Source of the DNA: PALSA-600 sp037142875
GTDB lineage: Bacteria; Actinomycetota; Thermoleophilia; Gaiellales; Gaiellaceae
Assembly: GCA_037142875.1 (NCBI GenBank)
Contig: JBAWZV010000001.1
Coordinates: 186,001-250,000 of the forward strand
DNA: 64,000 nucleotides
Reading direction: 5' to 3'
Shown: piece by piece, positions 34,939 to 43,244 of the stretch
Layout of the letters: the number at the start of each line of letters is the position of its first letter
Numbering within the stretch: position 1 is the stretch's first letter
The notes under the pieces: generated by a model
What the model was told of the DNA's origin: nothing
Databases searched by the model: none
Seen by the model: the letters and a program-made list of their open reading frames with translations, nothing else
Position numbers and translations under genes: made by a program

Positions 34939-36135
34939 CTACGCCCGTGTCAGCGTCCCGGCGAGGCCCAGCCCGGCGGCCTCGATCCGATTCGGCGTAT
35001 CGGGATCGACCGTGAAGCTCATGGGGCGGATCGCGGTCGTGCCGCCCTTCGTCACCTTCGCATACCCCTTGACAATGCTGTCCTGATCGCGGCTGATCAG
35101 CGTGCCGCGGAACTCACCCTTCAGGAGGTTGTCACCGGTGCCGCTCTGCCAGCTCCCGGTCACACTACGAACGTCCTGGGAGAGGTTCAGCCGGACTGCG
35201 TCCTCACCGCTCCCCTGCGTCCAGCCGCCGTTCAGGTTCGGCCGGTTCCGCCAGAACAGCGATCCGGCGGTCGTCACGAAGTCGTACCGTGACTTCGCTC
35301 CGAGCGATGTCTTGCCGCCGTTGCCCTGACAGTCTTGGATTGCAACGCTCGCCTCGGGCGGAATCTGGATCTCGCAGATCTTCTGCATATCGGTGAGGAA
35401 CTTCTCATCGACACCGGCCTGGTTCCAGGTGTAGTAGTCGATCGTCTTGCCGCTCAGCACGTCGTGCACCTTCGCGCCGGAGTAGCCGGCGTCGTGGAGG
35501 TTGCACGCGCTCCGGAGGTTGACCGTGTATCGCGTACCGAACGGGTTGTTCGAGTTGAGATACACCGACGTATCGCCGTAGCGCTTTGCGTTGCTTGCGA
35601 CGCCTCCGCCGCACCCGTTCGAGACGGAAGCGATTGAGACGAGTGCGTCAGGCAGCGCAGGCCAGGTGAGATCGGCCGCCGGCAACGCCATGATCCACGT
35701 CATGCCGCGTCCTGCCGTCTCGCTGTTCTGCGCCCACGTTGCGGGGCTCGAGTCGACGACCTTGTAGCGGCCGGCCGGGATCGTTACCTTCACCGTCGTG
35801 TGCCAGTAGGCATTCGGCACGCCACCCTGCCCCTCGGAGCCGACGGTCGACCACGGCCCGTACATCTTCCCGGTGGCGAGACTCTTCAACCCGACGGTGC
35901 CCGTCGCGGTCGTTCCCTTCGCGTCGTTCCAGTGATACGTCCAGACCTCCACGATCGTCCACGGCTTGGACGTCGTGAAGATCGACGGCGCGCTCGCGCC
36001 GTTCGAAACGCCGTAGATGTTCCCGATCTCGAAGATCTTCGTCGGCGTTGCCGCCGGTCGGGCCGAGCCGACGGCGGTCAGTCCAAGCGCCACGAGAGCG
36101 ACGCTCATGAGAATCCCTCTTCTGGCAGGGGACAT
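34939..36135 (-). CDS. Secreted phospholipase A2-like protein
   Basis: The 398-residue exported protein has a signal peptide (about 25 residues, ending SARPAA). A central region contains NGCGGGVASNAKRYG and the motif RSACNLHDAGYSG, where the His-Asp pair sits as in prokaryotic phospholipase A2 (C-x-x-H-D-x-x-Y). Further cysteines (KICEIQIPP, AIQDCQGNGG) could stabilise it. Flanking beta-rich regions of about 140 residues on each side have no assignment. The ATG has an AAAGGAG ribosome binding site and a leader with two hairpins. Substrate and enzyme activity remain inferred. Confidence 0.66.
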   Translation of the reverse strand: MSPARRGILMSVALVALGLTAVGSARPAATPTKIFEIGNIYGVSNGASAPSIFTTSKPWTIVEVWTYHWNDAKGTTATGTVGLKSLATGKMYGPWSTVGSEGQGGVPNAYWHTTVKVTIPAGRYKVVDSSPATWAQNSETAGRGMTWIMALPAADLTWPALPDALVSIASVSNGCGGGVASNAKRYGDTSVYLNSNNPFGTRYTVNLRSACNLHDAGYSGAKVHDVLSGKTIDYYTWNQAGVDEKFLTDMQKICEIQIPPEASVAIQDCQGNGGKTSLGAKSRYDFVTTAGSLFWRNRPNLNGGWTQGSGEDAVRLNLSQDVRSVTGSWQSGTGDNLLKGEFRGTLISRDQDSIVKGYAKVTKGGTTAIRPMSFTVDPDTPNRIEAAGLGLAGTLTRA

Positions 36136-36139
36136 GGCC

Positions 36140-36240
36140 GAACTCCTTTCGCTGCTATCTCGTCGCCCGGAGTCTCGGGCAGGCCGCCGCCGCTGACATC
36201 GGCGGGTTCCCCTATCCCGGTGCGGAGGATCCGCGCCAGG
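36140..36240 (-). other. GC-rich leader with two hairpins ahead of the PLA2-like gene
   Basis: Between the upstream membrane-protein gene and the PLA2-like start, the minus strand can form GCCCG/CGGGC (36165-36180, loop of six) and CCGCCG/CGGCGG (36187-36205, loop of seven), with GGGGAACCC immediately 5' of the second. The order of elements hints at a structured leader but does not fully match a riboswitch class I know. Confidence 0.35.
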
Positions 36241-37254
36241 TCACATGAGCGTGCTGCGCACGAAGAACCCCGTCATCGGGATCGCGAGCGCGACGGCCGA
36301 CGTGGCGAAGGCCCACGCGACCGGCTTCGGGAGGCGAGGAAGCACGAGAGCGAGCGGCATCAAGGCTGCCTCGGTGCGGTACACCGCCACCCACGACTCG
36401 GAGTACGCCGCCAGCCAGGCCGGAACCGCCCAGGCCAGCAGCAGCCAGTCACGGTCGCGCGACCACACCCAGACGGCGATCGCAAACAACAAGGTGACGG
36501 CGATCGTCTGCCAGGCCTGCATCACACCGTGGTCGAGCTTGAACGAGCCGATCAGACGCGCGAACGGCTCGCGGAGGTCATGGTGCGGGCCGTACTGCAG
36601 CGGCTTCTGCTGGCAGAGGAAGTAGGCGTCCCAGTGCCCGGTCTCGATCCGCTCGAGCGCGAACGCGGGCACGAGCCCCGCGAGCGTGAGAAGCGACGGG
36701 AGGCCACGCGAGCGCCGGATACCCCAGAGCCCGGTAAGCGCCAACGCGGCGGCAGTCGGGTAGGCACACACGGCCGCCGCACCGCAGAGGCCAGCGAGCA
36801 GCCACCGTTCGCGACGCATGTGCCAGAGGAACCCGAGGGTCGCGACGAGGGCGAGGGAGAGCGGGAAGACCGAGCGTGTGAAGACAACCCCGGGAGCAAG
36901 AGACGCGTAGAGCAGGACGGGCCATGACCGGGTGAACCGGCAGATCAGCATGAGCGCCCCGAGACCGGCGGCCCACGCGACGACGAGTCCCGCCCAGGGC
37001 CACGAGAGACCTGTCAGATGCGCTGCGCGGATGAGCAGCGGGTACCCGGGAAACCACCCGGTGTTCCCGCAGTGCGGCGGATCGTCGCCTTCGCCGCACG
37101 GGATGGCGACGTACCCACCCTGCGCGATCGTCAGGTAGTGGTTCGAGTCGTTTCGGACCCAGTTGCTGCCGTGGAACGGCATGTAACCGAAGCTCCAGGC
37201 CGTATAGAGAACGACGACGGTGCCGGCGAGCCAGGCTAGGGCGGCTCTCTTCAC
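36241..37254 (-). CDS. Integral membrane glycosyltransferase-like protein (PIG-V/GT-C type)
   Basis: The 337-residue protein has about eight to nine transmembrane segments. An early loop WVRNDSNHYLTIAQGGY carries acidic residues near a WxxxDxxxY-like pattern, and NTGWFPGYPLLIRAAHL follows, both typical of bacterial PIG-V/mannosyltransferase-like GT-C enzymes. It would use a lipid-linked sugar donor at the membrane. The start is GTG 37254. The upstream neighbour is a divergently placed methyltransferase. Confidence 0.68.
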   Translation of the reverse strand: MKRAALAWLAGTVVVLYTAWSFGYMPFHGSNWVRNDSNHYLTIAQGGYVAIPCGEGDDPPHCGNTGWFPGYPLLIRAAHLTGLSWPWAGLVVAWAAGLGALMLICRFTRSWPVLLYASLAPGVVFTRSVFPLSLALVATLGFLWHMRRERWLLAGLCGAAAVCAYPTAAALALTGLWGIRRSRGLPSLLTLAGLVPAFALERIETGHWDAYFLCQQKPLQYGPHHDLREPFARLIGSFKLDHGVMQAWQTIAVTLLFAIAVWVWSRDRDWLLLAWAVPAWLAAYSESWVAVYRTEAALMPLALVLPRLPKPVAWAFATSAVALAIPMTGFFVRSTLM

Positions 37255-37360
37255 GGTGTCGGTGTTCTACCACGCGGTCCGGCGAACAGTCGCGGCCCGG
37301 TCCCTGGCCGAACCGACTCCCGCTCACCGCGTGCGTCATGCGCTGCAAGACTGCAGATCT

Positions 37361-38593
37361 ATGGCAAGCGACTCGCTCACGAAGGCGCAGGTCAATGCGC
37401 TCTACTACAACGTCGTCGGCGGAGACGTCTTCTTCGGCACCGAGGCGATGGCGTCGCCGTACACAGCGTCCGTCGCGCGACTGATCGCCGCCCAGGCCGC
37501 GGCCCGCGGACGCACTCACATCCGGATCCTTGAGATCGGCGCCAACAACTGCGCGTTTGCGTGCACGTTGCTCGAGGCGCTCCGAGAGCTCATCGTCGAC
37601 GGCGACTCGACACTTGAGCGGATCGACTACGTCGCCGTCGAGTTCGCGCGCGACTCGCTCGACGCTGCATTCCAACGCGAACGGGCCGACTGGCCGAAGG
37701 CCTGGGCAGGTACGCCGCCGTCGGGCCCAATCGGTCTCGACGACAGCGCAGCCGGCTCACCGGAGGCCAGCCGGGTCGCACTCGTCGGTCTGCTCTCCGA
37801 CCCCGAATCCCCTCAGGTGAACCTCGGGCTCGTGCACGCCGAGGCCAACCAGTTCGTACGCGAGACCGCCGAACGCTTCGACGTGGCGATCCTCAACGAG
37901 CTCCTCGACGACCTCCCCTGCGCCGTCCACTACTGCGACCCGAATGGGCATCGGCACGAGCTGGCTGCGCACTCGCACTTCGACGGCGACCGCTGGCAGG
38001 TTCGGATCGAGGCGACCCCACCCGCCGAGGCGCTCGTGCTCCCGCCCGGCACGATCACGACGACCTCGAAGGAGTCGACCACACTGGTCGCCGGACTCGC
38101 GAAGCTCCTCGAGGCCGGTGGACTCCTGCTCGCTCACGACTACGGCTTCCCCGAACGATTCGCCGAGACCGCGCAGTACCGGGCACCGCAGGAGACCCTC
38201 CCCGACTTCGTCTCCATGTGGTTTCCCGACGGAACCGGAGCTGAGTTTCCGCGGGCCGCCTTCCGCGTCTACGGCAACGAGCCGAAGCGCGTCATCCAGG
38301 TGACGAACGATGTGAACTTCTCCGAGCTCGCGGAGGCGCTCGGCCGGTTCGGCAGGACGATCGTCCTGCCGCACGGTAACTCGATCGCCTACGGGCCAAA
38401 CGCGAAGGGTCTCGCTCGGGGCGACGGTGTCTTCCTCAGCGAGTTCGGCCTGCTGCCGAAGGACGCGGATCTCCCCGAGCTTCTCGACCTTCTACACCGC
38501 AAGCAGCGAGGGCTCCGCGAGCGGTACATCTCGACGTGGTCGGCGGGCGTCGGGAGCGTGTTCTACGACCTCGTGTTCATCAAGGACGAATGA
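37361..38593 (+). CDS. SAM-dependent methyltransferase (MidA/NDUFAF7-like)
   Basis: The 410-residue protein has a methyltransferase motif I in IRILEIGANNCAFA and a later segment VAILNELLDDLPCAV that resembles NELLDALP of MidA/DUF185 enzymes. The N-terminal ALYYNVVGGDVFFGTEAMAS is a recurring pattern of this type. NDUFAF7-type enzymes methylate an arginine on a respiratory complex I subunit, but bacterial members have other uses. ATG 37361 is the first good start; a longer frame from 37220 overlaps the divergent gene. No complex I gene is nearby. Confidence 0.65.
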   Translation: MASDSLTKAQVNALYYNVVGGDVFFGTEAMASPYTASVARLIAAQAAARGRTHIRILEIGANNCAFACTLLEALRELIVDGDSTLERIDYVAVEFARDSLDAAFQRERADWPKAWAGTPPSGPIGLDDSAAGSPEASRVALVGLLSDPESPQVNLGLVHAEANQFVRETAERFDVAILNELLDDLPCAVHYCDPNGHRHELAAHSHFDGDRWQVRIEATPPAEALVLPPGTITTTSKESTTLVAGLAKLLEAGGLLLAHDYGFPERFAETAQYRAPQETLPDFVSMWFPDGTGAEFPRAAFRVYGNEPKRVIQVTNDVNFSELAEALGRFGRTIVLPHGNSIAYGPNAKGLARGDGVFLSEFGLLPKDADLPELLDLLHRKQRGLRERYISTWSAGVGSVFYDLVFIKDE

Positions 38594-38793
38594 AGGCACT
38601 CGTCCGGCGGGTCGGCCGGCTATCGCCAGTCGGGCGGACGAGATACCCGACGTGGCGCAGCTGCTCGAGCTCGTCGGTGTGTCAGGCGCGACCGTGATCC
38701 CGGTGCCTGTGCGGCGCGATCTCCGAGTTCCAGAAGCTCGAGGCCTGCGTCACCTGTCTCTCGGTTCGCCTGCGCGAACCACCGCTCCTCTGA

Positions 38794-38955
38794 TCAGTCG
38801 AGGTGCGGGCTCTCCCAGCGACGCTCACCGGTAGTCGGGTCGCGAAGCTGGTCGGAATGCCGGGCAAACGGCGACATCTCGAAGAAGCCGTAGCCGACGA
38901 GCGCGAGGACTGCAATGACGAAGACAGCGACGATGATGATGAAGAGTGTGCTCAC
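38794..38955 (-). CDS. Small membrane protein of the oxidase cluster (53 residues)
   Basis: This gene is below usual length cut-offs but is well supported. GTG 38955 stands five bases after a perfect AAAGGAGG site. The protein is MSTLFIIIVAVFVIAVLALV followed by GYGFFEMSPFARHSDQLRDP, then TTGERRWESPHLD. It therefore has one N-terminal transmembrane helix and a charged, cytoplasm-facing or periplasmic tail. It follows ctaG on the same strand by 69 bases and is the last gene of the oxidase unit, so an accessory oxidase subunit or assembly role is likely. I know no named family for it. The 200 bases between it and the methyltransferase hold nothing else. Confidence 0.72.
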   Translation of the reverse strand: MSTLFIIIVAVFVIAVLALVGYGFFEMSPFARHSDQLRDPTTGERRWESPHLD

Positions 38956-39024
38956 GGTGTCCTCCTTTACCGCAGACTCGCACAGCCCTTCCAGCGGCGA
39001 ATCCGGTCCTGCGCCGATGCCGGC

Positions 39025-39849
39025 TCAGGGTTTTGCCGCAACGCTCGTCAGAACGGGGGCCGGATCGAGCTCTTCGAGGTGCTGCCAGAGCAGCAGGGCC
39101 GCCGCCGTAACGAGCGTTGCGACCTGCTCAGCCATCATCGCGAGGGCCGCGTGTGTCTGGTCGGCGCCGGCCGACCAGCCGAACGGGCGATTCGTGAGCG
39201 CCGCGTAATGCGGGTAGAGCGGCCCCGCCGCGATCATGATCTCGGCAAGCGGCATCCCGGCTAGGAGCACGCCGACGGCAAACAACGCCCGACCGCCCGG
39301 CGCCAGATGTCCACGCCGGCCCGGGTCGAGAATCTGCATCCAGACGAGGAGGCCGACGAGGACAAACAGACCGTGCTCGAGCGCATGGAGTGGCACGCTC
39401 TCAAGCGCCGCGTCGTAGAGCGCCGGGACATGCCAGAGGTAGACGACCGCAACCCAGAGCCCGAGGGTGACCATCGGTCGAAGAACGGATGCAATCACCT
39501 TCCGAACGGCTCCGTTGCGCGCGAGCGGCCCGAGGATGCTCGGCGGCAGGGCGAAGAACGCCATCGGAGAGCGAATCCCGAGGACGAGGAGCACGGGGGC
39601 AAGATCTCCGAGGAGGAGGTGCTGCGCCATGTGCGCCGTCAGAAGCCTGTTCTCGCCGAGCGTGTCGAGCGGCGAGACGACCGCGAGGACCGCGACGAGC
39701 ACGCCCGAGACGAAGGAGACGGCGGTGCTCGCCTTCGCGAGCGACCGCCGTCTCCTTCGCAATCTCAGGAACCCTCGTCCGTAGAGGACGAGCGCTCCCG
39801 CCCCCGCGGCGAGCGGGAGCGGGTCGAGTTGCCAGGCCCCGAGTGCCAA
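39025..39849 (-). CDS. ctaG: Cytochrome c oxidase assembly factor CtaG (caa3 type)
   Basis: The 274-residue protein has about seven transmembrane helices and the family features VVSPLDTLGENRLLTAHMAQHLLLGDLAPVLL in an early helix-loop region, VYLWHVPALYDAAL and PLHALEHGLFVLVG. CtaG of this type is needed for insertion of copper in caa3-type oxidases. The start is TTG 39849, three bases after the subunit I stop, consistent with an operon. No strong ribosome binding site is visible. Confidence 0.9.
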   Translation of the reverse strand: MALGAWQLDPLPLAAGAGALVLYGRGFLRLRRRRRSLAKASTAVSFVSGVLVAVLAVVSPLDTLGENRLLTAHMAQHLLLGDLAPVLLVLGIRSPMAFFALPPSILGPLARNGAVRKVIASVLRPMVTLGLWVAVVYLWHVPALYDAALESVPLHALEHGLFVLVGLLVWMQILDPGRRGHLAPGGRALFAVGVLLAGMPLAEIMIAAGPLYPHYAALTNRPFGWSAGADQTHAALAMMAEQVATLVTAAALLLWQHLEELDPAPVLTSVAAKP

Positions 39850-39852
39850 GAC

Positions 39853-41796
39853 CTAGCCCGAGCCCTCCTCCGACTGGGAGATGAAGACCGCGATGTCCTT
39901 GATCTGCTCGGTCGTGAGCTTGCCCTTGTACGGAGGCATCGCGTTGCGCCCGTTCGCGACCCGGTCAATCACCTTCGCCTCATCGGGTGCCGTGACATCG
40001 AAGTTCGGTCCGACCGCACCGGCCGCACCTGCCGCCTTGAGCGTGTGGCAGCCAGCACAGCCAGCGCTCGCGAAGGCCTGCTTACCGGCCGTGAACTCGG
40101 GTGACTCCCCGCTTGTCGTTGTCGTGGCCGGGGTCGCCGTCGACGACGTCGTCGACGCCTGGGCCCGGTACGCAGCCCAGCCGCCAACCGATGCAAGCGT
40201 CAGGACGAGGCTGCCGACGATGATCGCCCGGGTGGAGCCGATCCCGGCCCCTTCGGTGCGACCGACACCCTTGCCCCGCATCGTCTGGATGATGTTCCAG
40301 GCAAAGAGGATCTGGGCGAGCCCGATGATCAGCGACACGGGCACCGCGAGCTGGTTCATCGAGTCGTACCGGTGCGGCAGGATCGCGAACCGGCGCGGCC
40401 CGCCGAGCAGCCCCTGGTACATCCAGATCGACGAGTTGTACATCGTGAAGATAAACGTGATCCACACGTGCCAGCGGGCCATCGACTCGCTGTACAGCGG
40501 CTTGTCGACGAACTGCGGCAGGAACGCGTACGTCGCCCCGATCACGGTGAAGCCGATCCCGAGGAAGGCCATCTGGTGGAAGTGCCCGACGATCCAGAGC
40601 GTGTTGTGGATGATCTGGTCGAAGGCGATCGTGGCGTTGATCAGCCCGGAGAACCCGGCGATCATCCAGCTCGCGAGCCCGAGGAAGATTGCCGTCGAGG
40701 CGGCATTCCACTGGAATCGCGAGCGGAAGATCGTGAAGAACAGGCTGTAGAGAGAGAGTGCGGAGACGATCGTGACCGAGAACGTCAGCGGCTCCATCGT
40801 CACGTTGAGCGCCGCCTGCGGTGATCCCGACGGGTAGTCGATGTAGATGTGATGTGCCCAGACGAGGACGTTCGCTGTCACGGCAATCGCCCAGGCGACC
40901 GCGATGATGTTCCCCGCGACGAGCGGTCGACCGGCGTACCGCGGAACGAGCAGGTAGTAGAGCGCAACGGACGGGAACAGCAGCAGGTAGACGACCGGAT
41001 GCCCGAAGAACCAGAGGATGTTCTTCGCAAGCAGCGGGTCGACGTGCACGCTCGGGGTGAGCGCCTGCACCATCATCTCGACGAGCAGAACAGCGAGCGG
41101 GAGCGTCGCGATGATCATGTCGATCGCGATCACGGTCAGCGGGATCACGGAGTACGGCACCGACTTCGACTCCGTCGCAAACCGCTTCGGCGCGACGTAG
41201 CCGAAGCCCATGGCGACGCCAAGCCGGTTGAAGATCCCCTTCTTGACAGCACCGAGCGCCGGGCCGGTGACCGTGTCGAGGATCGACAGGCACCACGTGA
41301 TGATCGCAAGGCCGACGAGCAGGACCGAGCCCGAGAAGAAGAACGCGGTCCACTTGCCCCACACCCCGGCCCCATGCAAGGTGATCGGGTAGAGAAAGAC
41401 CCACGAGCCGCCGAACTCGAAGACGAGACAGGTGACGACGACGCCGGCAACTCCGACCACCATCAGCCACCAGGTGAGCTGCGCCAGGAACGCGCCAGCG
41501 CGACGAAGCGGGAAGCCGACCTGAGCGAGAACCCAGAACGAGAGACCCATCAACGCGAACGCGGCCCAACCGACGAACGCGCCGAGACCATGCGCGGTCA
41601 TGATCGCGTACCACCAGCCGTCGTGGACGCGGTCAACGCCGGCCTGGCTGTCACGCAGGACGAGGCCGAGCAGGCCGCTCGCACCGAGGATGACGGTCGA
41701 TGCGATCAGGTAGCGGAGAGCGAGCGAGCGGGAGCGGTCAAGGTCTGCCCCTGGGCCGAGCGGCTCGATGACGGGGGCGCGATGGTTGTGGCTCAT
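39853..41796 (-). CDS. Haem-copper oxidase subunit I with C-terminal cytochrome c domain (B-type)
   Basis: The 647-residue protein is a haem-copper oxidase subunit I of about 12 to 13 helices. It carries the low-spin haem histidine in MTAHGLGAFVG, the copper/tyrosine motif WFFGHPVVYLL, the paired copper histidines AHHIYID and the dual haem ligands VGHFHQMAF. The A-type glutamate (GHPEVY) is absent, replaced by Val, which marks a B-family (ba3-like) oxidase. After a helix and a Thr/Ser-rich linker, residues 570-647 form a cytochrome c domain with CAGCH and a methionine in NAMPPYKG. Its start overlaps the subunit II stop (ATGA). Confidence 0.93.
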   Translation of the reverse strand: MSHNHRAPVIEPLGPGADLDRSRSLALRYLIASTVILGASGLLGLVLRDSQAGVDRVHDGWWYAIMTAHGLGAFVGWAAFALMGLSFWVLAQVGFPLRRAGAFLAQLTWWLMVVGVAGVVVTCLVFEFGGSWVFLYPITLHGAGVWGKWTAFFFSGSVLLVGLAIITWCLSILDTVTGPALGAVKKGIFNRLGVAMGFGYVAPKRFATESKSVPYSVIPLTVIAIDMIIATLPLAVLLVEMMVQALTPSVHVDPLLAKNILWFFGHPVVYLLLFPSVALYYLLVPRYAGRPLVAGNIIAVAWAIAVTANVLVWAHHIYIDYPSGSPQAALNVTMEPLTFSVTIVSALSLYSLFFTIFRSRFQWNAASTAIFLGLASWMIAGFSGLINATIAFDQIIHNTLWIVGHFHQMAFLGIGFTVIGATYAFLPQFVDKPLYSESMARWHVWITFIFTMYNSSIWMYQGLLGGPRRFAILPHRYDSMNQLAVPVSLIIGLAQILFAWNIIQTMRGKGVGRTEGAGIGSTRAIIVGSLVLTLASVGGWAAYRAQASTTSSTATPATTTTSGESPEFTAGKQAFASAGCAGCHTLKAAGAAGAVGPNFDVTAPDEAKVIDRVANGRNAMPPYKGKLTTEQIKDIAVFISQSEEGSG

Positions 41797-42323
41797 GCCT
41801 CCACCTTCAGGTCGGCCTGCATGTTGGCGTGCCCGACGCCGCAGTACTCGAGACAGAGCACGTGGTAGGTGCCGGGCTTATGGAATGTGTAGACGTACTT
41901 GGTCGTGTAGCCAGGCATCACCTGGGTCTGGAACAGCATCGTCCCGGCGCTGTTGTAGACAGCGAAGCTGTGGTTCACGTCCTTCGACGTGATCACGAAC
42001 TCGACCTGGCGACCGGCCTTGATCGGCGTGTTCGGGACGATCCACGCGAACTGGAGCCCCTGCACCTCCACGACCTGCGCGTCCGAGCCTGCACTGCGCC
42101 CGTACGGGGTGAAGAAGATCGTCGCAACGAGGACGGAGACGAGCAGAACGACGACGACGGCAAACCAGGTCTTCTCGCGCTCTCCGAGCGCGGCCTGGTC
42201 GGTCGCAAGCGTAGGGCCGTCACCGCGCGTCGACCTCGCGATACCGATCACGAACACGATGCCCAGGACGCAGACGATCGTGAACGAGATCTCGAGTACG
42301 GCAGTGAGTCCGCTCAAGCCCAC
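41793..42323 (-). CDS. Cytochrome c oxidase subunit II
   Basis: The 176-residue protein has two N-terminal transmembrane helices (about residues 7-30 and 50-70) and a cupredoxin domain. The dinuclear CuA site is visible as DVNHSFAVYN with the first histidine and CLEYCGVGHANM (C-x3-C-x3-H-x2-M). It passes electrons from cytochrome c to subunit I. Its short length agrees with B-type oxidases. It starts at GTG 42323 and is the first gene of the oxidase unit; the palindromic element at 42413-42450 lies about 90 bases upstream. Confidence 0.93.
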   Translation of the reverse strand: MGLSGLTAVLEISFTIVCVLGIVFVIGIARSTRGDGPTLATDQAALGEREKTWFAVVVVLLVSVLVATIFFTPYGRSAGSDAQVVEVQGLQFAWIVPNTPIKAGRQVEFVITSKDVNHSFAVYNSAGTMLFQTQVMPGYTTKYVYTFHKPGTYHVLCLEYCGVGHANMQADLKVEA

Positions 42324-42412
42324 GGCTGCTCACCCGCCCTGTTGCCGGCGACGTTCATCCCTCGCACCCTCCCGATTCGATTTCGAGCATCGTCCAGAAA
42401 TGGCTCTGCCGC

Positions 42413-42450
42413 GGCATCCGCAGAATCCGACAGGATTCGTGCGGATTGCC
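42413..42450. promoter_or_regulatory. Near-palindromic box ahead of the oxidase operon (site A)
   Basis: GGCATCCGCAGAATCC (42413-42428) is followed after four bases by GGATTCGTGCGGATTGCC (42433-42450), which is its reverse complement apart from two inserted bases. The first 18 bases recur exactly at 49804-49821. It lies in the intergenic region upstream of oxidase subunit II and downstream of the response regulator gene. A dimeric regulator, most plausibly one of the two NarL-type regulators here, could bind it. Confidence 0.55.
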
Positions 42451-42478
42451 CGCAAATCCGGGTGACTGAGCGAGGGAG

Positions 42479-43144
42479 CTAGACGGCCTGGCGGGTGCGC
42501 TCGGCGTCGAGATCGCCTGAGGCGAGTGCGTAGCGGACGATCTCGGCTCGCGTCTTCAGCCGGAGCTTCTGCATGATCCGCGCGCGATGCGTCTCGGCGG
42601 TGCGGATCGAGATGAACAGCATCCGCGCGATCTCCTGATTCGTGTGGCCGAGCGCGAGCAGTCGGAGAACCTCGTGCTCACGCTCGGAGAGAACGTCGGC
42701 GTCGTCGCGCGCCTCGGTCGAGGCATCCGCGGCTGCGAGCCGCGCGCCCAGAACGGGGTACACGTACCGCCGTCCGGCAGCGACGTCATGGATCGCCTGG
42801 ACGAGCTCCGAATCGGCTGCCTCCTTGAGCAGGTACCCGTTGGCGCCTGCAGCGAAGGCCTGACGGACATACACGGGATCGTCCTGCATCGACAGCATCA
42901 GGACCCTGGTCGCGGGCGAGGCGGCCTGCAGATCAGGCAGCGCATCGATCCCGCTTCGTCCCGGCATGACGATGTCGAGAAGCAGCACGTCTGGTCGCGT
43001 CATCTTGACCTCACCCACGACCTCATCGGCGTTCGCGGCTTCGCCGACGACGTCGATACCGGGCTCGGACTCAAGGAGCTTGCGCAGCCCTGAACGCACC
43101 AGTGCGTGGTCGTCACAGATGATGACACTGATCGGAACCGTCAT
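42479..43144 (-). CDS. NarL/DosR-family response regulator 1
   Basis: The 221-residue protein has a receiver domain with the acidic pocket ICDDHALVRSG, phosphoacceptor Asp57 in LLLDIVMPG and the lysine in YLLKEAADSE. A linker precedes the LuxR-type HTH at residues 150-210: LSEREHEVLRLLALGHTNQEIA, then LFISIRTAETHRARIMQKL. It sits 100 bases downstream of the GAF histidine kinase on the same strand, so they form a two-component pair. Its organisation is that of DosR/DevR. Confidence 0.93.
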   Translation of the reverse strand: MTVPISVIICDDHALVRSGLRKLLESEPGIDVVGEAANADEVVGEVKMTRPDVLLLDIVMPGRSGIDALPDLQAASPATRVLMLSMQDDPVYVRQAFAAGANGYLLKEAADSELVQAIHDVAAGRRYVYPVLGARLAAADASTEARDDADVLSEREHEVLRLLALGHTNQEIARMLFISIRTAETHRARIMQKLRLKTRAEIVRYALASGDLDAERTRQAV

Positions 43145-43244
43145 GCCGAAAGCTTCGCCGATGCAGACGGAAACGGCGCTGTGGATCGCGCGCAGACCGC
43201 ATGCGGCTTTCTACTGCACGAACCCGGTGGCCGCGGACGGAGCG

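Noticed and set aside
38596..38793. A further small gene between the methyltransferase and the 53-residue protein
   Set aside because: I translated both strands in part and found no frame with a ribosome site and a plausible domain.
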